From NCBI GenBank assembly GCA_016787415.1, contig JAEUUT010000183.1, positions 1 to 60,746 on the forward strand: a stretch of DNA of 60,746 nucleotides. The letters are read 5' to 3'. Of the stretch, positions 26,964 through 34,803 are shown piece by piece. Made by a program: the position numbers and the translations under genes. Under the pieces are notes generated by a model. That model did not search any database. It worked only from the letters and a program-made list of their open reading frames with translations, and had not been told where the DNA came from. This DNA is from Saprospiraceae bacterium. GTDB lineage: Bacteria; Bacteroidota; Bacteroidia; Chitinophagales; Saprospiraceae. Positions within the stretch are counted from its first letter, which is position 1; every line of letters begins with the position of its first letter.

Positions 26964-27649
26964 CTTTTATAGCCCTCGACGACGAACCGCTGGCACTGGT
27001 GCTGATCCGGAAATTTGCCCAGGATGTGCCGGAATGGACACTGCTCGACACGTTTACAGACGCAGCCGAGGCATCGCTCTTTTTACAAAACAATACAGTC
27101 GATTTACTGCTCAGCGACATCAATATGCCGGATATCAATGGCCTGCAATTCGTGCGCGACCTGCCCGACGAGCGGCCAATGGTTATTTTTGTAACCGCCT
27201 ACAAGGAGCATGCGCACGAGGGTTTTAACCTCGATGTAGTGGATTATCTGGTGAAGCCCGTTTCTCCCGAGCGGTTCAAAAAAGCCCTACAAAAAGCCGC
27301 TGACCTGCTCGATCTGCGCCGCCGGGCCGAAACCAATGCCTTGCCCCCTGCTGATGAGCACTTTTTCGTTTTTTCAGAATACCAGCAGGTAAAAATCCTC
27401 GTAAAAGACATCCTGTATATGGAAAGCATGGGCGACTATGTCAAAATTTTTCTGGCCTCGCAAACCAAGCCGGTGATGACCCTCGAACGCCTGAAAAACT
27501 TTGCCGAACGCCTGCAATCCAAAGGCATCCGGCGTATCCATCGCTCCTTCCTGGTCAATGACAGCAAGGTAGAGGCGATGCAAAAATCGAAAGTGAAAGT
27601 GGGGGGGGTGTGGCTGCCGGTAGGAGAGGCTTATAGCAGCCTCAATTAA
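26960..27649 (+). CDS. LytTR-type response regulator
   Basis: 229 residues. The receiver domain (1-~120) has DDEP near the start (D7-D8), phospho-acceptor D53 in LLSDINMPDINGL, and FVTAY and DYLVKPVSPERF. The C-terminal LytTR DNA-binding domain (~130-229) contains FFVFSEYQQVKILVKDILYMESMGDYVKIF and IRRIHRSFLVNDSKVEAM. The start ATG overlaps the kinase stop (ATGA). The last 8 bp overlap the convergent outer-membrane barrel gene. Targets are likely local, for example the divergent receptor gene, but no binding site was identified. Confidence 0.94.
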   Translation: MTFIALDDEPLALVLIRKFAQDVPEWTLLDTFTDAAEASLFLQNNTVDLLLSDINMPDINGLQFVRDLPDERPMVIFVTAYKEHAHEGFNLDVVDYLVKPVSPERFKKALQKAADLLDLRRRAETNALPPADEHFFVFSEYQQVKILVKDILYMESMGDYVKIFLASQTKPVMTLERLKNFAERLQSKGIRRIHRSFLVNDSKVEAMQKSKVKVGGVWLPVGEAYSSLN

Positions 27650-28313
27650 AAAAACACTCTATGCCCAGTCCCAACTGCCGATTCCGGCGCTGAAAATCCA
27701 CAAGATCTTTCATAATGTTCGTCAGACCATGGTAGTAGTCGAGGCGCAGCCCAAAGCGCCCTGCAAATCGGTAGTTGAGGCCAATTTTAGGCCCCCAGTC
27801 AAAACGTTTGAATTCGACATCTACGCGGCCACGGCTTTTGGTTGGCTGGTCTTCGAACGTGCCTTCGGAGGAGTAATTGGCATAGGCATCCACAAAAAGC
27901 ATGGGTTGAATGCCCAGTTTCAGTCCGAAAGCCCCCCATTTCAGGCGGTAATACGCAGGCATTGCAAAATAAGCACTGCGAATGCGCAACATGTCTGTCA
28001 GGGTTCCCAATTGCACCAACTCAAAATTTTGATACCCGAACAAGGGTACGTTTTTTCGGCCTTCCCGACCATTTATCTGCACCCACAAGGCCTCCACACC
28101 CAATGAAGAACGGGTATTCAGCGTTTTTTCGGCAAAGAGACCCACATCAAAAGAGAGGGCATTTCTTACTTTAAACTCGCTGGTACTGACCACATTGTTG
28201 CTGATACGGCTGCCACAAAGACTGGCCGTGGCGCCCAGGTGCAGACCCTGTGCAGAGAGCACCTGGGAAGAAATGATAAATGCTGCGATAAAGAGGGTAG
28301 CACGTCCGTTCAT
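27642..28313 (-). CDS. Small outer-membrane beta-barrel protein (PorT-like)
   Basis: 223 residues with a signal peptide (to ~LSAQ, residue 22). The mature part alternates polar and hydrophobic residues in eight or so strands (LGATASLCGSRI, FDVGLFAEKTLN, SSLGVEALWVQI, YRLKWGAFGLKLGIQPMLFVDAYANY, FGLRLDYYHGLTNI), ending with a terminal aromatic-type strand LGLGIECFFN. This fits the porin-T/OMP_b-brl_2 family common in Bacteroidota. Role unknown. It is the last gene of a probable minus-strand operon with the YjbR-like gene (12 nt upstream) and the DMT transporter gene. Confidence 0.8.
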   Translation of the reverse strand: MNGRATLFIAAFIISSQVLSAQGLHLGATASLCGSRISNNVVSTSEFKVRNALSFDVGLFAEKTLNTRSSLGVEALWVQINGREGRKNVPLFGYQNFELVQLGTLTDMLRIRSAYFAMPAYYRLKWGAFGLKLGIQPMLFVDAYANYSSEGTFEDQPTKSRGRVDVEFKRFDWGPKIGLNYRFAGRFGLRLDYYHGLTNIMKDLVDFQRRNRQLGLGIECFFN

Positions 28314-28325
28314 GGAGGTAAAGGT

Positions 28326-28658
28326 TTATTTCTTTTTCAATGGAGTATTCATAACGTATTGATAAGCACAATAAAGCGCTTCCGCGACAAGTGGCTCATC
28401 CAGGTGATCCAGTTCGAAAGTGGTCCAGCCTTTCAGGCCATATGAATTGGGCACCGTATAAATAGCCTCCGGCTGGTATTGACAAAACGTTGCCTGTTCT
28501 TCGATGGAAAGCAATGCATTCACCGTTCGACCGGACTCCAGGAGCGTTGCAAATATTTTTTTGCCAGACACCTTGAATGCGGTCCGTTCAAAATGAGGCT
28601 GTTCGACAACGCCCGGAAAAGAGAGCGCCAGGCTGCGAAATGAATCCGTTGTCATCAT
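28326..28658 (-). CDS. MmcQ/YjbR family protein
   Basis: 110 residues, the usual size. The family pattern is visible: FRSLALSFPGVVEQPHFERTAFKVSGKKIFATL near the N terminus, then SIEEQATFC and the C-terminal GWTTFELDHLDEPLVAEALYCAYQYV. Members fold like a double-wing DNA-binding domain, but the biochemical role is not settled. It is 17 nt downstream of the DMT transporter gene and 12 nt upstream of the barrel gene on the same strand. A second Met directly follows the first; either may start translation. Confidence 0.88.
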   Translation of the reverse strand: MMTTDSFRSLALSFPGVVEQPHFERTAFKVSGKKIFATLLESGRTVNALLSIEEQATFCQYQPEAIYTVPNSYGLKGWTTFELDHLDEPLVAEALYCAYQYVMNTPLKKK

Positions 28659-28675
28659 GTAGGTGAGAAGTGAGA

Positions 28676-29590
28676 TTATGTTTCCTGAAGCGATTTAAGC
28701 ATTTCCCTCCTCATTTTCCGATGGCCTGCATTGACCATCCATACACCGGCGATGGTGACGGCCATGCCCATCAGCGCACCTGAGGTGAGCGACTCGCCCA
28801 GTACAAGCCAGCCCAGCAGGATGGCCACCACCGGATTGATGTAGGTGTACAGTGACGAAACCGCCGCGCTCAGGTGTTTCAGTGCATACATGTATAGCGT
28901 AAATGCCAGCGCCGAACCGATACAAGTCAGGTAAATCATGGCGCCCCAACCATGCAGGGTGTGGTGAATATCGTAATGTGTATCAAACAGAAAACTCAGG
29001 ATAAATCCACCCATGCCGCCGGCAGTGATTTGCAAACCCGCGTTCATGAGGGGCGACACATCGGGCGAATTCCAGCGTTTGGCCAGCACGGTGCCCAGCG
29101 ACCAGGTGCAGCAGGAGGCAAAACAGCCGATGATACCCATGGAATATTCGGGTTTCATAAAATCTTTCCAGCCGTCGTTGAAAATGATGCCCAAACCGCC
29201 GAAGCCTAGCAAGACGCCCGCAATGATGAGCAAATTGACCCGTTCTTTGTTGCGCAAGGCCAGGGAAAATAAAACGACCATTACCGGCGTCAGCGAGCCA
29301 ATGATAGACGCCAGTCCCGACGATACATATTGCATACCCCAGGTGATGAACCCGTTGCCGCCCGTAATGGTAGCCAGGCCAGTGAGCGCCTGCCGCAGCA
29401 TGTATTTACGGTCGGGTATCGCTGTTTTATGGTTGATCCATGCCAGCCCGAGCAGGATAAGTCCCGCAGATGTTTGTCGGATGCCTACCAGCAGGAAAGG
29501 TGGAAAATCGAGCACCGCCAGTTTGATGGCAGTATAGGTAGTGCCCCATATAATACAAATGGCTGCAAGGGCGAGGTAGGCACGGGTCAT
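28676..29590 (-). CDS. EamA-domain (DMT superfamily) transporter
   Basis: 304 residues from MTRAYLALAA, with ten hydrophobic helices in two EamA repeats (~5-145 and ~155-295). Typical motifs include IIWGTTYTAIKLAV in helix 1, FITWGMQYVSSGLASIIGSLTPV, and the C-terminal SSLYTYINPVVAILLGWLVLGESL. Such inner-membrane exporters/importers carry amino acids, nucleosides or drugs; the substrate cannot be named. An ATG seven codons upstream exists but only adds residues ahead of the first helix. Leads a probable three-gene operon. Confidence 0.9.
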   Translation of the reverse strand: MTRAYLALAAICIIWGTTYTAIKLAVLDFPPFLLVGIRQTSAGLILLGLAWINHKTAIPDRKYMLRQALTGLATITGGNGFITWGMQYVSSGLASIIGSLTPVMVVLFSLALRNKERVNLLIIAGVLLGFGGLGIIFNDGWKDFMKPEYSMGIIGCFASCCTWSLGTVLAKRWNSPDVSPLMNAGLQITAGGMGGFILSFLFDTHYDIHHTLHGWGAMIYLTCIGSALAFTLYMYALKHLSAAVSSLYTYINPVVAILLGWLVLGESLTSGALMGMAVTIAGVWMVNAGHRKMRREMLKSLQET

Positions 29591-29596
29591 GGTAGA

Positions 29597-29690
29597 AAAG
29601 GCAATTAGCAATTAGCAAAAGGCAGTTCGCAAGGAGCAAGGGGCAAAAGCAAAGGGCAAAAAGCAAAGGGCAAGGGGCAAACAATCAGGC
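29597..29690. repeat. Direct heptamer-like array (GCAAAGG)
   Basis: A direct array of about ten degenerate units related to GCAAAGG and GCAATTA, running AAGGCAATTAGCAATTAGC and onward to GGCAAGGGGCAAAC. No complementary arm is present nearby. It covers the promoter side of the DMT transporter gene (minus strand). Confidence 0.8.
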
Positions 29691-29790
29691 TTGGCGGGGA
29701 AGTTCCTGTGGCAGGGTTCATCTTAGTGTATGCGCACAGGGAATGATGGTAATGAGGGATGTCAAAACCGGATACGAACCGGAACCAAAC

Positions 29791-29865
29791 CACATATCGA
29801 ATACACATATCGAATACACAGCGCGGTGCGCTGTGCTATTGTGTACGCCCTTTCAGGGCTTTTTT
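29791..29865. repeat. Direct 13-mer pair, small hairpin and terminator-like stem
   Basis: CACATATCGAATA occurs twice in tandem (29791-29816). An 8-bp stem CACAGCGC/GCGCTGTG with a 3-nt loop follows (29817-29835). Then comes GCCCT/AGGGC (29847-29859) followed by six Ts, which looks like a plus-strand intrinsic terminator although no plus-strand gene lies upstream. The gap 29591-29912 holds no gene; the rest is heptamer array at both ends. Confidence 0.6.
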
Positions 29866-29912
29866 GTAGTAAACAATTGAGTGAAGCGGTCAACTCTACG
29901 CCCTCTCACCTC

Positions 29913-30422
29913 TCACCTCTCACCTCTCGCTTCTCTCTTCCATATCATCTGAAAATCATCCATCACATATCCCTGCCCAAACGGCGTATCCATGCAATGG
30001 TGAATGACAAAACCCACTTTGAAATAGAAATTGACACTTTTGAAATTGCGGCGATTCACATTCAGCCGCGCTTCGCGCAGGTCGGGGTACTGTGCCAGCA
30101 GGGCCTGGAATGCGGCAGCGCCGACTCCCCGGCCCCGCTGGGCATTATCGAGGTAAAATTTGTGGATGAAATAGGCGCCTTCGCCTTTGCTGCTGACAGC
30201 CAGAAAACCGGCAGCGATGCCATCGGCCAACACCAGCCAGAACGTCAAATCAGGATCGGCAAGTTGGGCAGCAAGGGCCGACTCGCTATACCCCTGATCC
30301 AGCATATAAGCGATTTGTTCGTCGCTGATAATATCGGGATAGTGCGCCCACCAGATGCGGTGCGCCAGATCACGTATCAGTGGGATATCTGAATCAACGG
30401 CGCGTTGTAAGGCAACCATCAT
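29913..30422 (-). CDS. GNAT family N-acetyltransferase
   Basis: 169 residues. The GNAT fold is shown by ALQRAVDSDIPLIRDLAHRIWWAHYP at the start, the FWLVLADGIAAGFLAVSS strands, the acetyl-CoA loop NAQRGRGVGAAAFQALL, and RLNVNRRNFKSVNFYFKVGFVIHH near the C terminus. Transfers an acetyl group to an amine; the acceptor is unknown. The last residues (REARGER) and the TGA stop are encoded by a GTGAGAG heptamer array rather than by ordinary coding sequence. Its first 4 bp overlap the stop of the upstream OmpH-like gene (ATGA), so the two are coupled. Confidence 0.9.
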   Translation of the reverse strand: MMVALQRAVDSDIPLIRDLAHRIWWAHYPDIISDEQIAYMLDQGYSESALAAQLADPDLTFWLVLADGIAAGFLAVSSKGEGAYFIHKFYLDNAQRGRGVGAAAFQALLAQYPDLREARLNVNRRNFKSVNFYFKVGFVIHHCMDTPFGQGYVMDDFQMIWKREARGER

Positions 30423-31009
30423 TTCCCCTTTTCCTGTGCATTCAGCAGTTGGAGCACCTGTTTGGTAATGTCGAGGCTGTCATTGGCCAGCAGAATTTGT
30501 CCACCACGGGAATAGGACAGGATATAGTCGTAGCCAATCTGGCTGGACAGTGTTTTGAGTTGGGTTTCCACATTGGCATACAGGTCGTTGAATGCCTTTT
30601 TTTGGTCTTCGGCGAGCGATTTGCCGAGGCGCGCTTTTTCCTCTTCCAGTCGCTGACTGCGTTGCATGAGGCCGTTCTGTTCTTTTTCGGCTTCTGCCTG
30701 GGTCATATTGCCACCTTGAAAGCGTTGTTGCAGGGCAGCAGCGTCTTTCATCAGCGCTTGTTCTTTGGCAGCAAGGCTGTTCTCCGCCGATTCCATGCGC
30801 TTTTGAATGTCTTCTTTCTGTTTTTTCAACCAGATGTATTGCTCGTCGAGCGTATCACCATTTACGTAAGCAATTTTAACGCCACCAGCCTGGGAAGCAG
30901 GTGCAGTGATAACCGTTTCGGCTGTGGCCGGTTTTTTCAAATTCAGGTAATACAAATGGCCCACCAGGGCAAACAGGACGATATTGAGGATCAATGAAAG
31001 GTTTTTCAT
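30419..31009 (-). CDS. OmpH/Skp-like periplasmic chaperone
   Basis: 196 residues from MKNLSLILNI; the frame extends upstream but this ATG precedes the only hydrophobic segment (~3-24), a signal/anchor. The core matches the OmpH/Skp family: VKIAYVNGDTLDEQYIWLKKQ, a long coiled-coil (~60-150, rich in K/E/Q), and the closing SSQIGYDYILSYSRGGQILLANDSLDITKQVLQLLN. Skp-like proteins hold unfolded outer-membrane proteins in the periplasm; the tip segment with EKEQNGLMQRSQRLEEEK fits a tentacle. It is translationally coupled to the GNAT gene downstream. Confidence 0.88.
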   Translation of the reverse strand: MKNLSLILNIVLFALVGHLYYLNLKKPATAETVITAPASQAGGVKIAYVNGDTLDEQYIWLKKQKEDIQKRMESAENSLAAKEQALMKDAAALQQRFQGGNMTQAEAEKEQNGLMQRSQRLEEEKARLGKSLAEDQKKAFNDLYANVETQLKTLSSQIGYDYILSYSRGGQILLANDSLDITKQVLQLLNAQEKGK

Positions 31010-31035
31010 GCTGTAAGTATGTTGAAAAGAAACTT

Positions 31036-31084
31036 GAAGGTGCAAAAGTCGGAAAAAATCTTTTAAAACTCCTTTTGCACCTTC
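31036..31084 (-). terminator. 13-bp stem between T9SS gene and OmpH-like gene
   Basis: Perfect 13-bp arms GAAGGTGCAAAAG (31036-31048) and CTTTTGCACCTTC (31072-31084) with a 23-nt loop, starting 12 nt after the stop of the 924-residue protein gene on the minus strand. The T-run following the stem is weak (AAGTTTCTTTTC), so an intrinsic terminator is only probable. Confidence 0.5.
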
Positions 31085-31095
31085 TAAGAGCGTGT

Positions 31096-33870
31096 TCAAC
31101 GGGGTTGGATGATAAGTTTTTTGCTCCCTAAATATCGCCCTTCCTGCCATAATTCAACCCAATGAAAACCTCCAGGGATGTTGATTAGAGGAATTGATCG
31201 ATTGTACCCTGTTGTATGTAATACTTCCTGTCCCTGCGCATTACGCAATATAATTTGAGCATTTTCCATATCACAATCCGAGCAGTTCACCAGAAATGAA
31301 GTAGACGCAGGATTGGGTTGTATTTGCCAGGACGGTAATTCGGCGGGTTGTGCAACGGCTGTTGCCAGTTGTACCTTTACTTGTTCTTCCTGCTCACAAC
31401 CTGTAGGCAAGGTGATATGCACCGTGAATGTGCCTGGGGCGTCCACTGTAATACTAGGAGTTACAGCGCCTGTAGACCACAGGTAGGAAGCACCCGAAAT
31501 TTCGGCATCTAAAGTAATGGCTTGTCCTTCCGGCAAAAACGCCACCTGCCCAAGATCGGCTGAAGCATACAATGCGCCATTGTTGAACCATTGTTGCAAT
31601 TGTTCAATTCGAGGCTGAACAATCGTTGTAATAGATGGGCAAGGGTGCGGAATATCGCGATGTGTCGTAAATTGAAGGGTTACACTAAAGGTATCTTGTG
31701 GAGCGAAAAGGAAGGGGCCATGAGAGGCAAGCCCCCTGATATCGCCATAGGTTGCATTGGAAGTACACATACTCCACCCTTGCACGTCGGATGGGTCATC
31801 CGGGAAAACGTGATTGACTACGTTGGTACTCCCTGTATTTATTCCGGTACCACCGGAGGTAAGAGGCGTGCCATCTCGCCAGAGCGATTTCATATAATTG
31901 TAATACTGCGAAGGAATATCTGGTACGTTATCCTGAAGGGTTGTAGTAGACCCCGCCAAGTACATGGAATGATTCAGCGATTGATTGAGAAGTGTCATCG
32001 ACTGCACAGGAATTTGGGTGCCCCATCCAATATTGTCATCACATGTTGCATCATCGGCAGTAGAATTGTATGCATATATTGTGTTGTCGGGTACAAGTGT
32101 ACCAACATAATCTCCCGTAGGGCAGCCTATGTCAAAATCGGTAATAAAACCCACATAAGTATTTTCATATGCATCGTTGGACCGATTAATGATGTCTACG
32201 TCTACAAACACGGAGTGACTGACGAGGTCGGACTGTGCACAATCAAACGTGTAAGCCATAAACGACAGGTCTGCTTTCAAAGGCAACGCCGGCATTGATG
32301 ATTCTGTATGAGATACACTGTCAGTAATAATCCAGAATGCAGCCTGATCACCTTTTATTTGGGGATAATCGCCATCATACACATTGTAAATTCCATCTCC
32401 ATTGTTATCGATAAACGGTGCGGGGAACAGGTTGGGATCGGTATTGATCGGAGAAAAATCCGCTTTGGTAAGGAGGTGCGGATTTCCCTTGCCAGGCCAC
32501 GTTAATATGTCAAATGCCAGTTTTTCATCCAGAACATGGTCCTCTCCGAAATCTCTTCTCAGTCTTTGAATATCAGCCTTTGTTACGAGCCAGGTACGGT
32601 TGAAATCTGCCTTATCTATTGTCGTCCATCCTGGTCGGTAGTCACCGTTCGAATCGTATCCTTTTTCTCCCGCGAGGTACAGCACATCATCTTTCGTACC
32701 TCCGATCCAGGGGGCGCAGGAAAAGATGGTGGCTACCGAATCCAGTGTAAAGCCACTGATTTGATTCAATGTATTTAAAAACATGTTTGCATCGGGGCTC
32801 ACAAATGCTTGTATGGCGGGCGATTTCAAAATGCGGGAAGCGAAACTTACAATTTGCGGTGACACCGTATTGCCATTTTCATCCGTTTTGATAAGCCTTA
32901 AAAAAGAGGATTCACGACCTAAAATAACCAGGCCACCATCTATACCATTGACGATGCTGGCAGCGACACCAGCACCCAAATCTTTTTGCCAAAGTAGATT
33001 GCCAAGGTTATTGAATTGGGCTAGTATCATCCTCCCAGCCGTAGAGGTGCCCACTACTACAATTCCGCCCCCGGCGCTGCCTGCTGCTTGATAAAATCCA
33101 ATATTCTCAGTGTTGGCCGACCACTCTTCCTGGCCAGTGCTGCTTAGCTTGACCAAAGAGATACCTGTGGTAGCACGTACACATGCCGCAAACCCGCCTT
33201 CGACAGGTGTGATAGACCGAAAGTTGTAGGGATAGTTAACAGTCCAGATGATATTGCCTTCTAAATCCAGTGTTTGCACATTACCAGCCTCATCTGTAAG
33301 TACGAACTGGTTATTGTGCAATATTACATCTGTCATGGGCGATGAGAGCGGCTTACTCCACAATTCTGTAAATCCGCTTTCATGTGAAAAACTGATTTTT
33401 CGAAAAAACTGCCGGCCAAAAGCATATATAGTTTGCTGGTCTAATTGAATCAGGTTGGGACGTGCGCCATTGTTAAGACTCCCAAGCGTATCCGGAAAAA
33501 TCTGTGGGTTCACATATCCTGTTCCAGGCCTGTATTCAGATAAAGTATATCCAGTACTCCCCTGAATGGAACGCTGGGCAACGATAAAGAAAGGGCTTCC
33601 ATTTGGCATTTGACCTTCTAATACATCTGTAAATATATTATTGGCAGTAAGAGGCCCAGGTCGAAATACAATTCCTGTCAGTGTGCCTTCATACCCGGCA
33701 GTTAAAAAAACCTCCGTTGAATAAGCAAAATAACGGTCGTTCACAGCCCTGATTTTACAGACGTTGCTGGTCAAACCGGATGAAGTCGTTTTAATATTCC
33801 ACAGTGACTGAGAAAAGGATGAATAAGTAATGTTCCACAGTAATAAGAATAGGAATAAGTGTTTCATCAT
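31096..33870 (-). CDS. Large secreted propeller protein with T9SS tail
   Basis: 924 residues with a signal peptide to about residue 20 (SSFSQ). The N-terminal third to half looks like a PQQ/WD-type propeller (blade-like SVFAQRSIQGSTGYTLSEY, QLDQQTIYAFGRQF, TLDLEGNIIWTVNYPYNF, QFNNLGNLLWQKDLGAG). The middle contains DNNGDGIYNVYDGDYPQIKG, a calcium-loop-like stretch found in many Bacteroidota surface proteins. Near the end, an Ig/PKD-like segment (DAEISGASYLWSTGAVTPSITV) precedes a T9SS sorting domain (QPNPASTSFLVN, ILRNAQGQEVLH, GGFHWVELWQEGRYLGSKKLII). The protein is probably cell-surface or released; function unknown. Codon use is more AT-rich than in neighbouring housekeeping genes. Confidence 0.85.
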   Translation of the reverse strand: MMKHLFLFLLLWNITYSSFSQSLWNIKTTSSGLTSNVCKIRAVNDRYFAYSTEVFLTAGYEGTLTGIVFRPGPLTANNIFTDVLEGQMPNGSPFFIVAQRSIQGSTGYTLSEYRPGTGYVNPQIFPDTLGSLNNGARPNLIQLDQQTIYAFGRQFFRKISFSHESGFTELWSKPLSSPMTDVILHNNQFVLTDEAGNVQTLDLEGNIIWTVNYPYNFRSITPVEGGFAACVRATTGISLVKLSSTGQEEWSANTENIGFYQAAGSAGGGIVVVGTSTAGRMILAQFNNLGNLLWQKDLGAGVAASIVNGIDGGLVILGRESSFLRLIKTDENGNTVSPQIVSFASRILKSPAIQAFVSPDANMFLNTLNQISGFTLDSVATIFSCAPWIGGTKDDVLYLAGEKGYDSNGDYRPGWTTIDKADFNRTWLVTKADIQRLRRDFGEDHVLDEKLAFDILTWPGKGNPHLLTKADFSPINTDPNLFPAPFIDNNGDGIYNVYDGDYPQIKGDQAAFWIITDSVSHTESSMPALPLKADLSFMAYTFDCAQSDLVSHSVFVDVDIINRSNDAYENTYVGFITDFDIGCPTGDYVGTLVPDNTIYAYNSTADDATCDDNIGWGTQIPVQSMTLLNQSLNHSMYLAGSTTTLQDNVPDIPSQYYNYMKSLWRDGTPLTSGGTGINTGSTNVVNHVFPDDPSDVQGWSMCTSNATYGDIRGLASHGPFLFAPQDTFSVTLQFTTHRDIPHPCPSITTIVQPRIEQLQQWFNNGALYASADLGQVAFLPEGQAITLDAEISGASYLWSTGAVTPSITVDAPGTFTVHITLPTGCEQEEQVKVQLATAVAQPAELPSWQIQPNPASTSFLVNCSDCDMENAQIILRNAQGQEVLHTTGYNRSIPLINIPGGFHWVELWQEGRYLGSKKLIIQPR

Positions 33871-34032
33871 GGAAAATATTTAGAGAAAAAATGAAAAAAT
33901 CTAAACTTGCCAGCATACCAATTCTGGGCTCATAGGATGTAAATAACGAACAAGATACTCGGCTTCTTTGCGGGAGACTGAAAAGATTAATTCGTAATAC
34001 AGCACGCTCTAAATCACTTTAAATCATATCTA

Positions 34033-34752
34033 TCAAAACTCCTTCGCCGGGTGCTGTACCTGCTCCCATTTGAGCCCGATCATTTCCTCGACGCGGTATT
34101 TGGCCAGTAGCACATCGTTTTCGGCGCGGATACGGGCTTCCTGCGCAGCAAAATAGGCGGCCGAAGCAGTGGTGTAGTCTTCCAGCGTTTTTTCGTCATT
34201 TTTGTACAGTTGCTGTACCAGAATATAGGTAGCGTTCATATCCTGCTCCACCAGCGTGCGGGCTTTCAGAATATCGTGCGCGAGTTTGAAATTGGCATAA
34301 CGAGAAAGGGTTTCGGCACGGATTTCCAGTTTGCGCTTGTTCACTTTCTGCTCGGCTATGTCGATGTCGCGCTTGCTGATTTTGTTTTTTTCCTTTTGGC
34401 TGAGGATATTGTACAGGTTGAGGTTGAGACCCAGGTTGTAGCGTGGGAAGAACACGTTGCTGGAAGTATCGACCGAGCGCAGGTTGGCTTCGTTCAGGTT
34501 GAAGGTGGCTTGTACATCGCGCATCCACTCTTTTTTCACGTTTTTATCAGCGCTCAGGGCATTTTTCACCTCTTCGATGGCGATAAGGCCATCGGGGCCG
34601 TTCATCCATGCCAGTTGCACGAGGTATTCTGAAAAGTCGCGTGCCTTGGTATCGACGGGCTGCACGATCAGGTCGTAGTCAGTTTGCTGGGCAGCCAGTT
34701 TTATACAAAATAGAAGGAATGTAAGGAGTAGGAGAGGGCGCATTGCGTTCAA
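34033..34752 (-). CDS. Half-size TolC-like outer-membrane efflux protein
   Basis: 239 residues with a signal peptide (MRPLLLLTFLLFCIKLAAQ). The mature part resembles one half of a TolC-type outer-membrane channel: NLGLNLNLYNILSQKEKNKISKRDIDIAEQKV and long alpha-helical stretches (KRKLEIRAETLSRYANFKLAHDILKARTL; TASAAYFAAQEARIRAENDVLLAKYRVEEMIGL). Full TolC proteins have two such repeats and about 420 or more residues, so this one is half the normal length. Many Bacteroidota carry such short forms near polysaccharide genes. It follows the O-antigen ligase-like gene by 51 nt on the same strand. An export role for polysaccharide is an inference. Confidence 0.75.
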   Translation of the reverse strand: MNAMRPLLLLTFLLFCIKLAAQQTDYDLIVQPVDTKARDFSEYLVQLAWMNGPDGLIAIEEVKNALSADKNVKKEWMRDVQATFNLNEANLRSVDTSSNVFFPRYNLGLNLNLYNILSQKEKNKISKRDIDIAEQKVNKRKLEIRAETLSRYANFKLAHDILKARTLVEQDMNATYILVQQLYKNDEKTLEDYTTASAAYFAAQEARIRAENDVLLAKYRVEEMIGLKWEQVQHPAKEF

Positions 34753-34803
34753 AAATATTAATAAAAAGTGGCCAAAACGGCTGCAAGTTTACCGATATCC
34801 GGG

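Noticed and set aside
29847..29865. Terminator of a plus-strand gene in the 29.6-29.9 kb gap
   Set aside because: The stem and T-run look real, but no plus-strand gene or small RNA with a promoter could be found upstream; listed only as a repeat feature.
31083..34018. Short inverted repeat AGAGCGTG/CACGCTCT around the 924-residue T9SS gene as possible mobile-element ends
   Set aside because: Only 8 bp match, no target-site duplication was seen, and no transposase lies between them.
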